Assembly: GCA_007128675.1 (NCBI GenBank)
Contig: SKWY01000202.1
Location: 1 to 5,791 of the forward strand
Direction of reading: 5' to 3'
From: Deltaproteobacteria bacterium
Lineage (GTDB): Bacteria; Myxococcota; Myxococcia; SLRQ01
Length of the DNA: 5,791 nt
Positions 1 to 5,791 of the stretch are shown here, in pieces. The notes under the pieces are model-generated. The model ran no database searches. It had not been told where the DNA came from and worked only from the letters and a program-made list of their open reading frames with translations. A program made the position numbers and the translations under genes. The stretch's first letter is position 1. Every line of letters begins with the position of its first letter.

Positions 1-412
1 ACGCGGAGAGCTACAGCGTCACGAGCGTCTCCGGTGTCGATTATCACTGGACGGTTCCAAGCGACTGGAACATCGATGGCGGTCAAGGCTCATCGGTTAT
101 CACCGTCACGGTCGGCTCCGCTTCTGGTGATATCACCGTCACTTTGAGCAACGACTGCGGCAGCGGCTCTCCTCGAGACCTTTCTGTCGTGCCCGTAGTC
201 CTGCCGGAGCAGCCCGGCCCCATTCAGGGTGAGACAAGCCCCTGCGAGGGCGACGCGGAGAGCTACAGCGTCACGGGCGTCTCCGGTGTCGACTATCACT
301 GGACGGTTCCAAGCGACTGGAACATCGATAGCGGTCAAGGCTCATCGGCTATCACCGTCACGGTCGGCTCCGCTTCTGGTGATATTACCGTCACTCCGAG
401 CAGCGACTGCGG
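1..412 (+). repeat. Near-identical direct repeat (first two visible PKD units)
   Basis: Bases 1-160 align without gaps to 253-412 with 8 differences by hand count, about 95% identity. One difference turns the conserved Pro codon of the final strand (CCG, 396-398) into Leu (TTG, 144-146). Similarity falls off after about base 163, inside the Cys-Gly loop. The left limit lies outside the window, so the full length of the duplication is unknown. Confidence 0.85.
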
Positions 413-1205
413 CATGGGCTTCGCTCGTATACAAACCGTGACGGTGACGAACTCCCTTCCGGATTACCCAAGCGAGATCACGGGGGAGGAGACTACGTGC
501 GAGGGAAGCACGCACGACTACAGCGTAGCCGACGATCCCGATGTCACCTTCATGTGGTCCGTGCCAAGCGATTGGACAATCCACACCGGCCAGGGGACGA
601 ACGCCGTCTCGGTGACCGTGGGCTCTTCGGGCACCATTAGCGTTCAGCCCCACAACTCATGCGGTGCTGGGCCCGGCCAGAGCCTCACCGTCACGGCGCC
701 TAGCATGGTACCGGCGCAGCCGAGCGCAATTACCGGGGTGGATGCTCCGTGCACAAACGGCTCACGCCTGTACAGCGTCATGGGGGTCTCTGGCGTCGAG
801 TATGAATGGTCTGTCCCCAGCGGTTGGACCATCAACACCGGCCAGGGCACCGATGCCATCTCGGTAACAGTCGGCTCCTCATCCGGGGACATATCGGTCA
901 CCCCCTCCAACCCCTGCGGCACGGGCCAATCTCGCACCCAGAGTGTTGCTCCCGTAAGCTCGGTGCCTTCTCAGCCAAGTTTCATCCAGGGAGACGATTG
1001 CCCTTGTTATGGGGCCATTGAGAGCTACAGCGTCAGTTTCGTCAGCGGGGTCCATTTCTTCTGGGAGTTCCCGGATCCAAGCTGGCAGATAGTGATTGGC
1101 CAGGGGCACGCATGGATAGACGTCGAGGTCGGATCGAGCGGCGGCCAGATAACCGTCACGCCTTCGAACGACTGCGGTCAAGGCGACAGTAGGTATTTCA
1201 ACGTC
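1..1205 (+). repeat. Tandem PKD-like coding repeats, 252/255-bp period
   Basis: The Tyr codon of the YSV motif recurs at 12, 264, 519, 771 and 1026, giving spacings of 252, 255, 252 and 255 bases (84 or 85 codons). Taking the Pro of the P-x-QP linker as the boundary, units begin near 204, 459, 711 and 966, and the first is truncated by the window edge. Units 3-5 have diverged strongly from each other in DNA while keeping the protein pattern. The first two visible units are far more alike. Confidence 0.9.
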
Positions 1206-1244
1206 GGGTGTGCTCCCATGCCTTGTGACGAGATTCCCGAATAG
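1..1244 (+). CDS. PKD-like repeat protein, secreted type (5'-truncated)
   Basis: This is the C-terminal part of a larger protein. The frame is open from base 3 with no start in view; the TTG at 144 is an internal Leu codon, not a start. About 413 residues are visible as five tandem units of 84-85 residues. Each follows the pattern P-x-QP-x-x-I-x-G, a Cys, YSV, a Gly-Val-x-(Y/F)-x-W segment, VPS-x-W-x-I, GQG, a V-x-VGS strand, then S-x-x-CG-x-G. This is the pattern of PKD-like (PKD_6-type) beta-sandwich domains of secreted and surface proteins. Each complete unit keeps a Cys pair about 60 residues apart, which suggests a disulfide and hence an extracytoplasmic location (inference). The chain ends shortly after the last domain in a short tail with two Cys. 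It has no C-terminal membrane anchor, LPxTG motif or type IX sorting domain that I can recognise. The role is probably adhesive or structural, or as a spacer for an enzymatic domain upstream; the N-terminal part outside the window would decide. The repeat family is fairly sure, the function is not. Confidence 0.85.
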   Translation, partial: AESYSVTSVSGVDYHWTVPSDWNIDGGQGSSVITVTVGSASGDITVTLSNDCGSGSPRDLSVVPVVLPEQPGPIQGETSPCEGDAESYSVTGVSGVDYHWTVPSDWNIDSGQGSSAITVTVGSASGDITVTPSSDCGMGFARIQTVTVTNSLPDYPSEITGEETTCEGSTHDYSVADDPDVTFMWSVPSDWTIHTGQGTNAVSVTVGSSGTISVQPHNSCGAGPGQSLTVTAPSMVPAQPSAITGVDAPCTNGSRLYSVMGVSGVEYEWSVPSGWTINTGQGTDAISVTVGSSSGDISVTPSNPCGTGQSRTQSVAPVSSVPSQPSFIQGDDCPCYGAIESYSVSFVSGVHFFWEFPDPSWQIVIGQGHAWIDVEVGSSGGQITVTPSNDCGQGDSRYFNVGCAPMPCDEIPE

Positions 1245-1278
1245 AACTTCTCTTCGGGAGCGCTTCTTCGAACGCTCC
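1235..1278 (+). other. Two overlapping inverted repeats after the PKD gene
   Basis: TCCCGAA (1235-1241) pairs perfectly with TTCGGGA (1253-1259) around an 11-base loop that contains the TAG stop of the PKD gene. GGAGCG (1257-1262) pairs perfectly with CGCTCC (1273-1278) around a 10-base loop. The two stems share bases 1257-1259, so they cannot form together. No T-tract follows either stem, so this is not a canonical intrinsic terminator. The rest of the gap to 1414 holds no other structure or strong promoter that I can support. Confidence 0.35.
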
Positions 1279-1400
1279 ACGGGGCCTGTCCTTGCCGAAT
1301 CACTAGGCCGGACTAGCGAGGAGGTGACCTGGGGCCCACTTCTGGGTAAGGATACTGCGGGAGACGGGAGTCGTGATGCTCGCGTCGAGACAGGATTTTT

Positions 1401-1409
1401 GAGGGAGAG
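1401..1409 (+). promoter_or_regulatory. Ribosome binding site for the 711-residue flavoprotein
   Basis: A purine-rich GAGGGAGAG stretch ends 5 bases before the ATG at 1415. It is a good Shine-Dalgarno match and supports this start over later in-frame ATG codons. The encoded N-terminus then leads directly into the [2Fe-2S] domain, as expected. Confidence 0.7.
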
Positions 1410-1414
1410 CCAAC

Positions 1415-3550
1415 ATGGCCAAACACCGTATCGGGGAGCATCCCATCCTGGAGGTGCGCGATGTACCCAAGGTAAGCTTTTTCTGGGGGGATCAGAGGCT
1501 CGAGGCGCGCCGGGGAGAAGTGATAGCGTCGGCCCTGCTCGCCAATGGCGTACGCATCTTCGGTCATCACGACAAGGACCATGCGCCGATGGGCATCTTC
1601 TGCGCCAACGGCCAGTGCGCACAGTGTTCGGTCATAGCCGACGGGGTGCCGGTCAAGAGCTGCATGGTGCAGGTGAAGGAAGGGATGCGCGTGCACCCCT
1701 TGGCTGGTCGAGCGGCTCTGCCGGAGGCCGAGACTGGGGATTCCGGGCTTTTTCGGGATATCGAGCTACTCGAGACCGAGTGTCTTATCATCGGGGGTGG
1801 TCCCGCGGGACTCGCGGCGGCCATCGAGCTTGGACGAGCTGGCGTGAACGTCATGCTCGTGGACGACAAGCACGCTCTTGGTGGAAAGCTAGTCTTGCAG
1901 ACACACAAGTTCTTTGGCTCCATCGACGCCTGCTACGCCGGTACTCGAGGCATGGATATCGGCCAAAAGCTCGAGGAGGAGGTGCGCTCATTCGACAACA
2001 TACGGGTCTGGACGGAGACCACGGCGGTAGGAATCTACTCGGACCGGAAGGTCGGACTGGTTCGGGCCGGGCGCTACTTCCTTGTTCAGCCTCACGCCCT
2101 TCTCGTTGCCACCGGAGCCCGGGAGCGCTCCCTCGTCTTCAAGGGGAACAGTCTGCCCGGCGTCTACGGCGCAGGAGCTTTCCAGACTCTCGTGAACCGA
2201 GATCTGGTACGCCCTACCGAACGGCTCTTCGTGGTGGGTGGTGGCAACGTCGGCCTCATCGCCGCCTACCATGCGCTCCAGGCCGGAATCGAGGTAGTGG
2301 GTCTATGCGAGGCCTTGCCCGAGTGCGGCGGATACAAGGTCCACAAGGACAAGCTGGTGCGCATGGGGGTGCCCATATACACCTCCCATACGATCGTCTC
2401 GGCCAACGGTAGAGACGAGGTCGAGAGCGTCACGATCGCGGCAATCGACGACAAATGGCAGACGGTTTCGGGCAGTGAGCGCACTTTCGAGTGTGACACA
2501 GTCCTGATAGCGGTTGGGCTCGAGCCAGTAGACGAGTTCCTCAAGAAGGCGCAGGACTACGGCCTCCCGGTGTTTGCGGCCGGCGACGCAGAGGAGATCG
2601 CCGAGGCCTCCGCCGCCATGTTCACGGGTCGAATTCGCGGCGTCGAGATTGCGCAAATGCTGGGACGCGACGTAGGCGAGGTGCCGGCCGAGTGGCGGCG
2701 CACCGCCGAGATCCTCAAGGCGCGGCCGGGCGCGGTGATCACTGAAGAGATCCCGGAAGAGAAAGAAGGGGTCTACCCCGTCTTCCACTGCTCGCAAGAG
2801 ATACCCTGTAACCCTTGCACCAGCGTCTGTGCCAAAGGCTCTGTTCGCATCGAGGGCGACGACATCCTGGGATTGCCCACCTTGGAAGGCGATTGCAGCG
2901 GCTGCGAGAAGTGTGTGTCCATATGCCCCGGTCTCGCGGTGACTCTCGTCGACTGGCGGGGTTCGAACGACGCGACTGCGCTCGTGACGATCCCATTCGA
3001 GTTCACATCCAGCTCGATTGAAGTAGGAGACGAGGTCAACGTGCTCGATACCCTGGGCGTCGATCTCGGAGTCGTGAAGGTCGAGCGTGTGCGGGCGCCA
3101 CGGCATGCGGATCGTTCGCTCCTAGTGAAGGTTCGGGCTCCAGCCGAGGTAGCGAGCCTGATCGCGGGCATTCGCGTGCAGCCGGCGGAAAAGAGCGAGC
3201 CCATGCCGCATGCCATTCAGCGAATACCGGATGACCAGATTGTGTGTCGCTGCGAACGTGTCAGTGCCAAGGAGGTTCGAGAGCTCATCCGTCGCGGGGC
3301 ACGCGACATGAACGAGATCAAGGCGGCGACGAGAGCAGGCATGGGGGCTTGCGGCGGCAAGACATGCCCCAGTCTCGTGAGGCGCCTCTTCCGTGAGGAG
3401 GGAGTGCCTGCCTCGGCGATTACGGAGCTTACGCGGCGGCCCCTTTTTGTCGAGGTGCCTCTCGGCGCGTTCGCTGGTGTCGCAGAGGAGGATCAAGACT
3501 CGGACGAGACACCACGGGCCAAGCCGAGCGTCTTCGAGGGAGGCCTGTAA
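1415..3550 (+). CDS. Fused Fe-S/FAD oxidoreductase, large subunit of an amine or imino-acid dehydrogenase
   Basis: This 711-residue protein has several cofactor domains in order. Residues ~10-95 form a plant-type [2Fe-2S] domain (Fer2_4 type) with Cys63, 68, 71 and 83. Residues ~120-420 form a pyridine-nucleotide-disulfide oxidoreductase fold: GGGPAG at 127-132 for FAD with Asp150 at the end of the next strand, an ATG motif at 232-234, a second dinucleotide motif GGGNVG at 275-280 with Glu299, and the closing AAGD at 388-391. Residues ~459-504 hold eight Cys (459, 465, 468, 472; 494, 497, 500, 504), enough for two [4Fe-4S] clusters. Residues ~520-590 look like a small beta-rich domain. Residues ~608-662 are BFD-like, with Cys611, 613, 646 and 651 for another [2Fe-2S]. 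The core resembles HcnB, the opine oxidase A subunit and the alpha subunit of heterotetrameric proline dehydrogenases; the added domains match roles carried by separate small subunits there. It lacks the folate-binding domain of sarcosine oxidase alpha. It is probably cytoplasmic and passes electrons from its DAO-family partner 25 bases downstream to an unknown acceptor. The second nucleotide site could bind NAD or, as in archaeal proline dehydrogenase, ATP. The domains are sure; the substrate is unknown. Confidence 0.9.
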   Translation: MAKHRIGEHPILEVRDVPKVSFFWGDQRLEARRGEVIASALLANGVRIFGHHDKDHAPMGIFCANGQCAQCSVIADGVPVKSCMVQVKEGMRVHPLAGRAALPEAETGDSGLFRDIELLETECLIIGGGPAGLAAAIELGRAGVNVMLVDDKHALGGKLVLQTHKFFGSIDACYAGTRGMDIGQKLEEEVRSFDNIRVWTETTAVGIYSDRKVGLVRAGRYFLVQPHALLVATGARERSLVFKGNSLPGVYGAGAFQTLVNRDLVRPTERLFVVGGGNVGLIAAYHALQAGIEVVGLCEALPECGGYKVHKDKLVRMGVPIYTSHTIVSANGRDEVESVTIAAIDDKWQTVSGSERTFECDTVLIAVGLEPVDEFLKKAQDYGLPVFAAGDAEEIAEASAAMFTGRIRGVEIAQMLGRDVGEVPAEWRRTAEILKARPGAVITEEIPEEKEGVYPVFHCSQEIPCNPCTSVCAKGSVRIEGDDILGLPTLEGDCSGCEKCVSICPGLAVTLVDWRGSNDATALVTIPFEFTSSSIEVGDEVNVLDTLGVDLGVVKVERVRAPRHADRSLLVKVRAPAEVASLIAGIRVQPAEKSEPMPHAIQRIPDDQIVCRCERVSAKEVRELIRRGARDMNEIKAATRAGMGACGGKTCPSLVRRLFREEGVPASAITELTRRPLFVEVPLGAFAGVAEEDQDSDETPRAKPSVFEGGL

Positions 3551-3579
3551 TGCAACTGAACATCCGAGGTTCTCGATGA
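3550..3579 (+). other. Possible 9-codon coupling ORF between the two dehydrogenase genes
   Basis: The TAA stop of the upstream gene shares its last A with an ATG (TAATG, 3548-3552). That ATG opens a 9-codon frame (MQLNIRGSR) whose TGA at 3577-3579 overlaps the two tandem ATG codons (3576 and 3579) at the start of the next gene. This arrangement could pass terminating ribosomes from one gene to the next by re-initiation. It may equally be chance, since the peptide itself shows nothing recognisable. Confidence 0.2.
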
Positions 3580-4736
3580 TGAGCACCGTCTACGACGTCG
3601 TTGTCGTCGGCGCCGGCAGTGTAGGCCTTCCGACGGCATTGTGCCTGGCCGAGAAGGGACGAAAGGTTCTTTGCATCGATCAGTTCCCAAGCCCCGGCCA
3701 GGGATCGAACAAGGCCGCGATCGGCGGTATTAGGGCGACCCACTCGAGCCGCGCGAAGATTCGGCTGTGCCTTGACTCCATTCGAGTCTTCTCCAGCTGG
3801 AAGGAGCGGCATGGCGACGATATCGAGTGGCATCAGTCCGGCTATGTCTTTGTGGCTTATCGCAATGAGGAAGAGCGTATTCTCAAGGATCTCTTGAAGG
3901 TTCAAAAGGGTCTCGGCCTCAACATCGATTGGCATGACAAGGAGAGCTTGCTCGAGATCACGCCTGGACTAAGCAAGGACGGCCTGCGCGGCGGAACCTA
4001 TTCGCCCGAGGATGGCGCGGCATCGCCGATGCTCTCGAATCTGGCTTTCTACAAGCGCGCAAAGATGCTCGGTGTGCAGTTCAGGCTCAAGGAGCGAGTA
4101 ACCGCGATTATTCGGCGCAAGGGCAGGGTGGTTGGCGTGCGCACCGACAAGGGTGGATATGCGACGGGAACGGTGGTGAACGCCGCAGGTCCTTGGGCGC
4201 GTCAGCTCGCGGCGGCGGGGGGGCTCGATGTTCCAGTGCGGCCGGACTGCCATGAGGCGGGGGTTACAGAGCCGGCGGCGTCCTTTCTTCAGCCCATGAT
4301 AGTCGACCTGCGGCCCGAGCCGGGTTCACGCAACTACTACTTCCATCAGCACGCTGCTGCTGGGCAAGTACTGTTCTGCATATCACCGGAGCCTCAGATT
4401 CTGGGTACCGACAGACGGGAGACATCGAGTTTCTTGCCCATGGTGGCGAGGCGAATGGTGGGGCTCATGCCAAAGCTCGCCAACCTGAAGGTGCGTCGTA
4501 CCTGGAGAGGGATGTACCCGATGACGCCTGACGGTGCGCCGATTCTCGGGGCGTCAGAGAAGCTCGAGGGCTACATCGACGCGGTCGGCATGTGTGGTCA
4601 GGGCTATATGCTCGGCCCGGGCGTTGGAGGATTGGTGGCGCGGCTCGTGACAGGAGAGTTGTCCGATGATGATGAACGCTCCTTGAATGAGCTCGGGCCA
4701 ACCCGAGATTTCGGCTGGGTGGAGGCGCTGAAGTAG
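3576..4736 (+). CDS. DAO-family FAD-dependent amine/amino-acid dehydrogenase subunit
   Basis: This 386-residue protein is of normal length for the D-amino-acid oxidase / sarcosine oxidase beta / HcnC family. It starts with the FAD-binding Rossmann motif GAGSVG (12-17) and Asp35 at the end of the second strand. It continues with a GGIRATHS segment near the flavin (50-57), the NAAGPWA motif (202-208), and the C-terminal flavin-binding blocks WRGMYPMTPDG (310-320) and GMCGQGYMLGPGVGG (338-352). By my alignment Gly312 stands where monomeric sarcosine oxidase has its flavin-linking Cys, so the FAD is probably non-covalent (inference). No signal peptide or membrane segment is seen. The frame is open upstream into the preceding gene, but I chose ATG 3576 (or the adjacent 3579) because GAGG at 3566-3569 precedes it by 6 bases and the Rossmann strand begins at once. 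With the Fe-S flavoprotein just upstream it should form the substrate-oxidising half of a dehydrogenase. Candidate substrates are proline, hydroxyproline, sarcosine, glycine or an opine; nothing in the sequence selects one. Confidence 0.9.
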   Translation: MMSTVYDVVVVGAGSVGLPTALCLAEKGRKVLCIDQFPSPGQGSNKAAIGGIRATHSSRAKIRLCLDSIRVFSSWKERHGDDIEWHQSGYVFVAYRNEEERILKDLLKVQKGLGLNIDWHDKESLLEITPGLSKDGLRGGTYSPEDGAASPMLSNLAFYKRAKMLGVQFRLKERVTAIIRRKGRVVGVRTDKGGYATGTVVNAAGPWARQLAAAGGLDVPVRPDCHEAGVTEPAASFLQPMIVDLRPEPGSRNYYFHQHAAAGQVLFCISPEPQILGTDRRETSSFLPMVARRMVGLMPKLANLKVRRTWRGMYPMTPDGAPILGASEKLEGYIDAVGMCGQGYMLGPGVGGLVARLVTGELSDDDERSLNELGPTRDFGWVEALK

Positions 4737-4740
4737 GGGG

Positions 4741-4769
4741 TTGGACTTGAACGGCAAGAAGCTTAGAAT
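4741..4769 (+). promoter_or_regulatory. Possible sigma70-type promoter for the prenyltransferase gene
   Basis: TTGGAC (4741-4746) and TAGAAT (4764-4769) are separated by 17 bases. The -10 box matches the TATAAT consensus at 5 of 6 positions, the -35 box at only 3 of 6. Transcription would start near 4776, giving a leader of about 27 bases. This would let the prenyltransferase be expressed independently of the dehydrogenase pair, although read-through across the 66-base gap is equally possible. Confidence 0.35.
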
Positions 4770-4802
4770 CACGCTTCGTTCCACACTCGAGAGTTACAGG
4801 TC

Positions 4803-5711
4803 ATGAATACGGCATCTATTCTGCTTGGGCCCATGCGCGTACCGTTTCTTCTACTTACGCCGGTTTGCGTATTGCTAGGAGCGGCCGTCGCCTTCCATGC
4901 GGAAGGCAGCCTGCGAGTCGACTGGCTCATTGCTGCGCTCGCGGGCGGACTTTTCGCGCACATCAGCGTTAACGCCCTGAACGAGTACGACGACTTCAAG
5001 ACTGGTCTAGACAACAATACGAGGCCCACGCCCTTCTCCGGAGGCAGTAAGACCCTCCCCGCCAACCCAGAGAGAGCGTCCTGGGCTGCGATCACTGGCC
5101 TATCCGCTCTAGCGCTCACCGTTTTGGTGGGTGCGTACTTCGTGTCGGTCAGGGGCGCCGGACTGCTCCTGGTCGGCGTTCCTGGCGTTCTTGCCGTCGT
5201 CCTCTATACCCGCTGGCTCACTAGAGATCCGATTTTGTGTCTTCTCGCACCAGGCATCGGATTCGGTTCCTGCATGGTGATGGGCGTCTACTTCGTTCTT
5301 ACTGGAACCTTCGGCGCGGCCGCCCTTTTCGCTTCTCTGGCCCCCTTCTTCCTCGTCAGCAACTTGCTGCTCATAAACCAGTTCCCCGATATCGAGCCGG
5401 ATGCCGACGTCGGCAGGCGGCACCTGATGATCGTGCATGGAAGACGCACGGGAGTCGTGATCTACGGCGTTTTTCTTGCGGGCACCTACCTCTCGATTGT
5501 CATTGCGTGGATGGCGGGCTTTTTCCCCCCCTTGGCCCTGGCCGCTCTCTTCACCGCGCCTCTGGCGGCCCACACAGCCTTGGGAGTGGCAAGGCACCAA
5601 GACTCGGCCACGGAGGAGCTAGTGCCGTACATGGGCAAGAACGTAATCATCACGCTCGCAACGCCGGCGCTCCTCGCCGCCGGCCTCTTCGCTGGCCGCC
5701 TCTTACTCTGA
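4803..5711 (+). CDS. UbiA-family membrane prenyltransferase (MenA-like)
   Basis: This 302-residue, very hydrophobic protein has about nine likely membrane segments, near residues 14-33, 42-58, 95-113, 118-136, 145-165, 173-192, 216-236, 240-258 and 281-300, as usual for UbiA prenyltransferases. Both polar motifs that bind Mg2+-prenyl diphosphate are present. The first is NALNEYDDFKTGLD (57-70), which corresponds to the NLANDYGDAVKGSD block of MenA with Glu61 in place of the first Asp. The second is NQFPDIEPDADVGRR (192-206), with Asp196 and Asp200. A PFSGGSKTLPA stretch follows the first motif at 77-87. The family transfers a polyprenyl chain to an aromatic or other acceptor at the membrane; MenA acts on 1,4-dihydroxy-2-naphthoate in menaquinone synthesis. 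The acceptor here is not determinable, and no other quinone-pathway gene is in view. ATG 4803 is chosen because the N-terminal segment GPMRVPFLLLTP is the usual family opening; the ribosome site is weak (GAGAG at 4789-4793 or AGG at 4798-4800). An ATG at 4833 is possible but would clip that segment. Confidence 0.88.
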   Translation: MNTASILLGPMRVPFLLLTPVCVLLGAAVAFHAEGSLRVDWLIAALAGGLFAHISVNALNEYDDFKTGLDNNTRPTPFSGGSKTLPANPERASWAAITGLSALALTVLVGAYFVSVRGAGLLLVGVPGVLAVVLYTRWLTRDPILCLLAPGIGFGSCMVMGVYFVLTGTFGAAALFASLAPFFLVSNLLLINQFPDIEPDADVGRRHLMIVHGRRTGVVIYGVFLAGTYLSIVIAWMAGFFPPLALAALFTAPLAAHTALGVARHQDSATEELVPYMGKNVIITLATPALLAAGLFAGRLLL

Positions 5712-5791
5712 AGAGGGCTCCTTCCAATTCGCTGCAGCTCGAGGCACGAGGACAAGAGTCGTCGGTACCACCGAGCCGCGGTGAGCTGTTC

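Noticed and set aside
144..146. TTG as the start of the PKD-repeat gene
   Set aside because: The frame is open and matches the repeat pattern from base 3. This TTG replaces a conserved Pro codon inside a repeat and has no ribosome site.
1..1205. CRISPR array or non-coding repeats
   Set aside because: The 252/255-base period is a multiple of three, the units translate in one frame to a PKD-like domain, and there is no repeat-spacer pattern.
1291..1400. Promoter for the dehydrogenase operon
   Set aside because: GATACT (1351-1356) is a possible -10 box, but no acceptable -35 box lies 16-18 bases upstream. TTGCCG (1292-1297) has no partner at the right distance.
879..1622. Open frame on the minus strand across the PKD gene, the gap and the flavoprotein start
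   Set aside because: It is antisense to two well-supported genes, its translation is Arg/Pro-rich with no recognisable domain, and it reads as a shadow of GC-rich coding DNA.
1210..2412. Long + strand frame overlapping the flavoprotein gene
   Set aside because: Its translation is low-complexity and rich in Arg, Gly and Ser. The overlapping frame encodes clear Fe-S and FAD motifs.
3393..3575. N-terminal extension of the DAO-family gene into the preceding gene
   Set aside because: The extra residues are Arg-rich and fall in DNA already coding the BFD-side tail of the upstream protein. The Rossmann strand begins right after ATG 3576, which has a ribosome site.
5707..5726. Possible terminator after the prenyltransferase gene
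   Set aside because: The GAAGAGG/CCTTC pairing needs a bulge, is short, and has no T-tract. Nothing supportable is seen in the last 80 bases.
5109..5755. Minus-strand frames over the prenyltransferase end
   Set aside because: They are antisense to clear membrane segments and the second Asp motif and show no domain of their own.

Overview
The window is GC-rich (roughly 60% by eye) and densely coded. All four supported protein genes are on the + strand. The codon use, gene packing and protein families suggest a Gram-negative, probably proteobacterial, environmental bacterium. No rRNA, tRNA or other phylogenetic marker is present, so that placement is an inference of low confidence.

Layout. 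Positions 1-1244 hold the 3' part of a gene for a secreted-type repeat protein made of PKD-like beta-sandwich domains of about 84-85 residues. Five units are visible, the first cut by the window edge. The two leftmost visible units are nearly identical in DNA and look like a recent tandem duplication. A 170-base gap (1245-1414) follows, with overlapping inverted repeats but no convincing terminator. Positions 1415-4736 are a two-gene operon. The first gene encodes a 711-residue multi-cofactor flavoprotein: plant-type [2Fe-2S] domain, FAD/nucleotide-binding oxidoreductase core, 8-Cys ferredoxin segment, small beta-rich domain and BFD-like [2Fe-2S] domain. The second encodes a 386-residue DAO-family FAD oxidoreductase. 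After 66 bases comes a 302-residue UbiA-family membrane prenyltransferase (4803-5711) that resembles the MenA branch. The last 80 bases hold nothing I can identify.

How the genes may work together. The two flavoproteins have the architecture of the two-flavoprotein amine/imino-acid dehydrogenases: heterotetrameric L-proline dehydrogenase, D-hydroxyproline dehydrogenase, hydrogen cyanide synthase HcnABC, opine oxidases and sarcosine oxidase. The DAO-type subunit would oxidise the amine or amino acid, and the large subunit would carry electrons through its flavin and Fe-S clusters to an acceptor. Here the roles that are often spread over three or four small subunits are fused into one chain. 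The substrate cannot be read from the sequence. The prenyltransferase could make a lipid quinone or another prenylated lipid. A link to the dehydrogenase through the quinone pool is attractive, but only adjacency supports it. The PKD-repeat gene is probably an unrelated neighbour.
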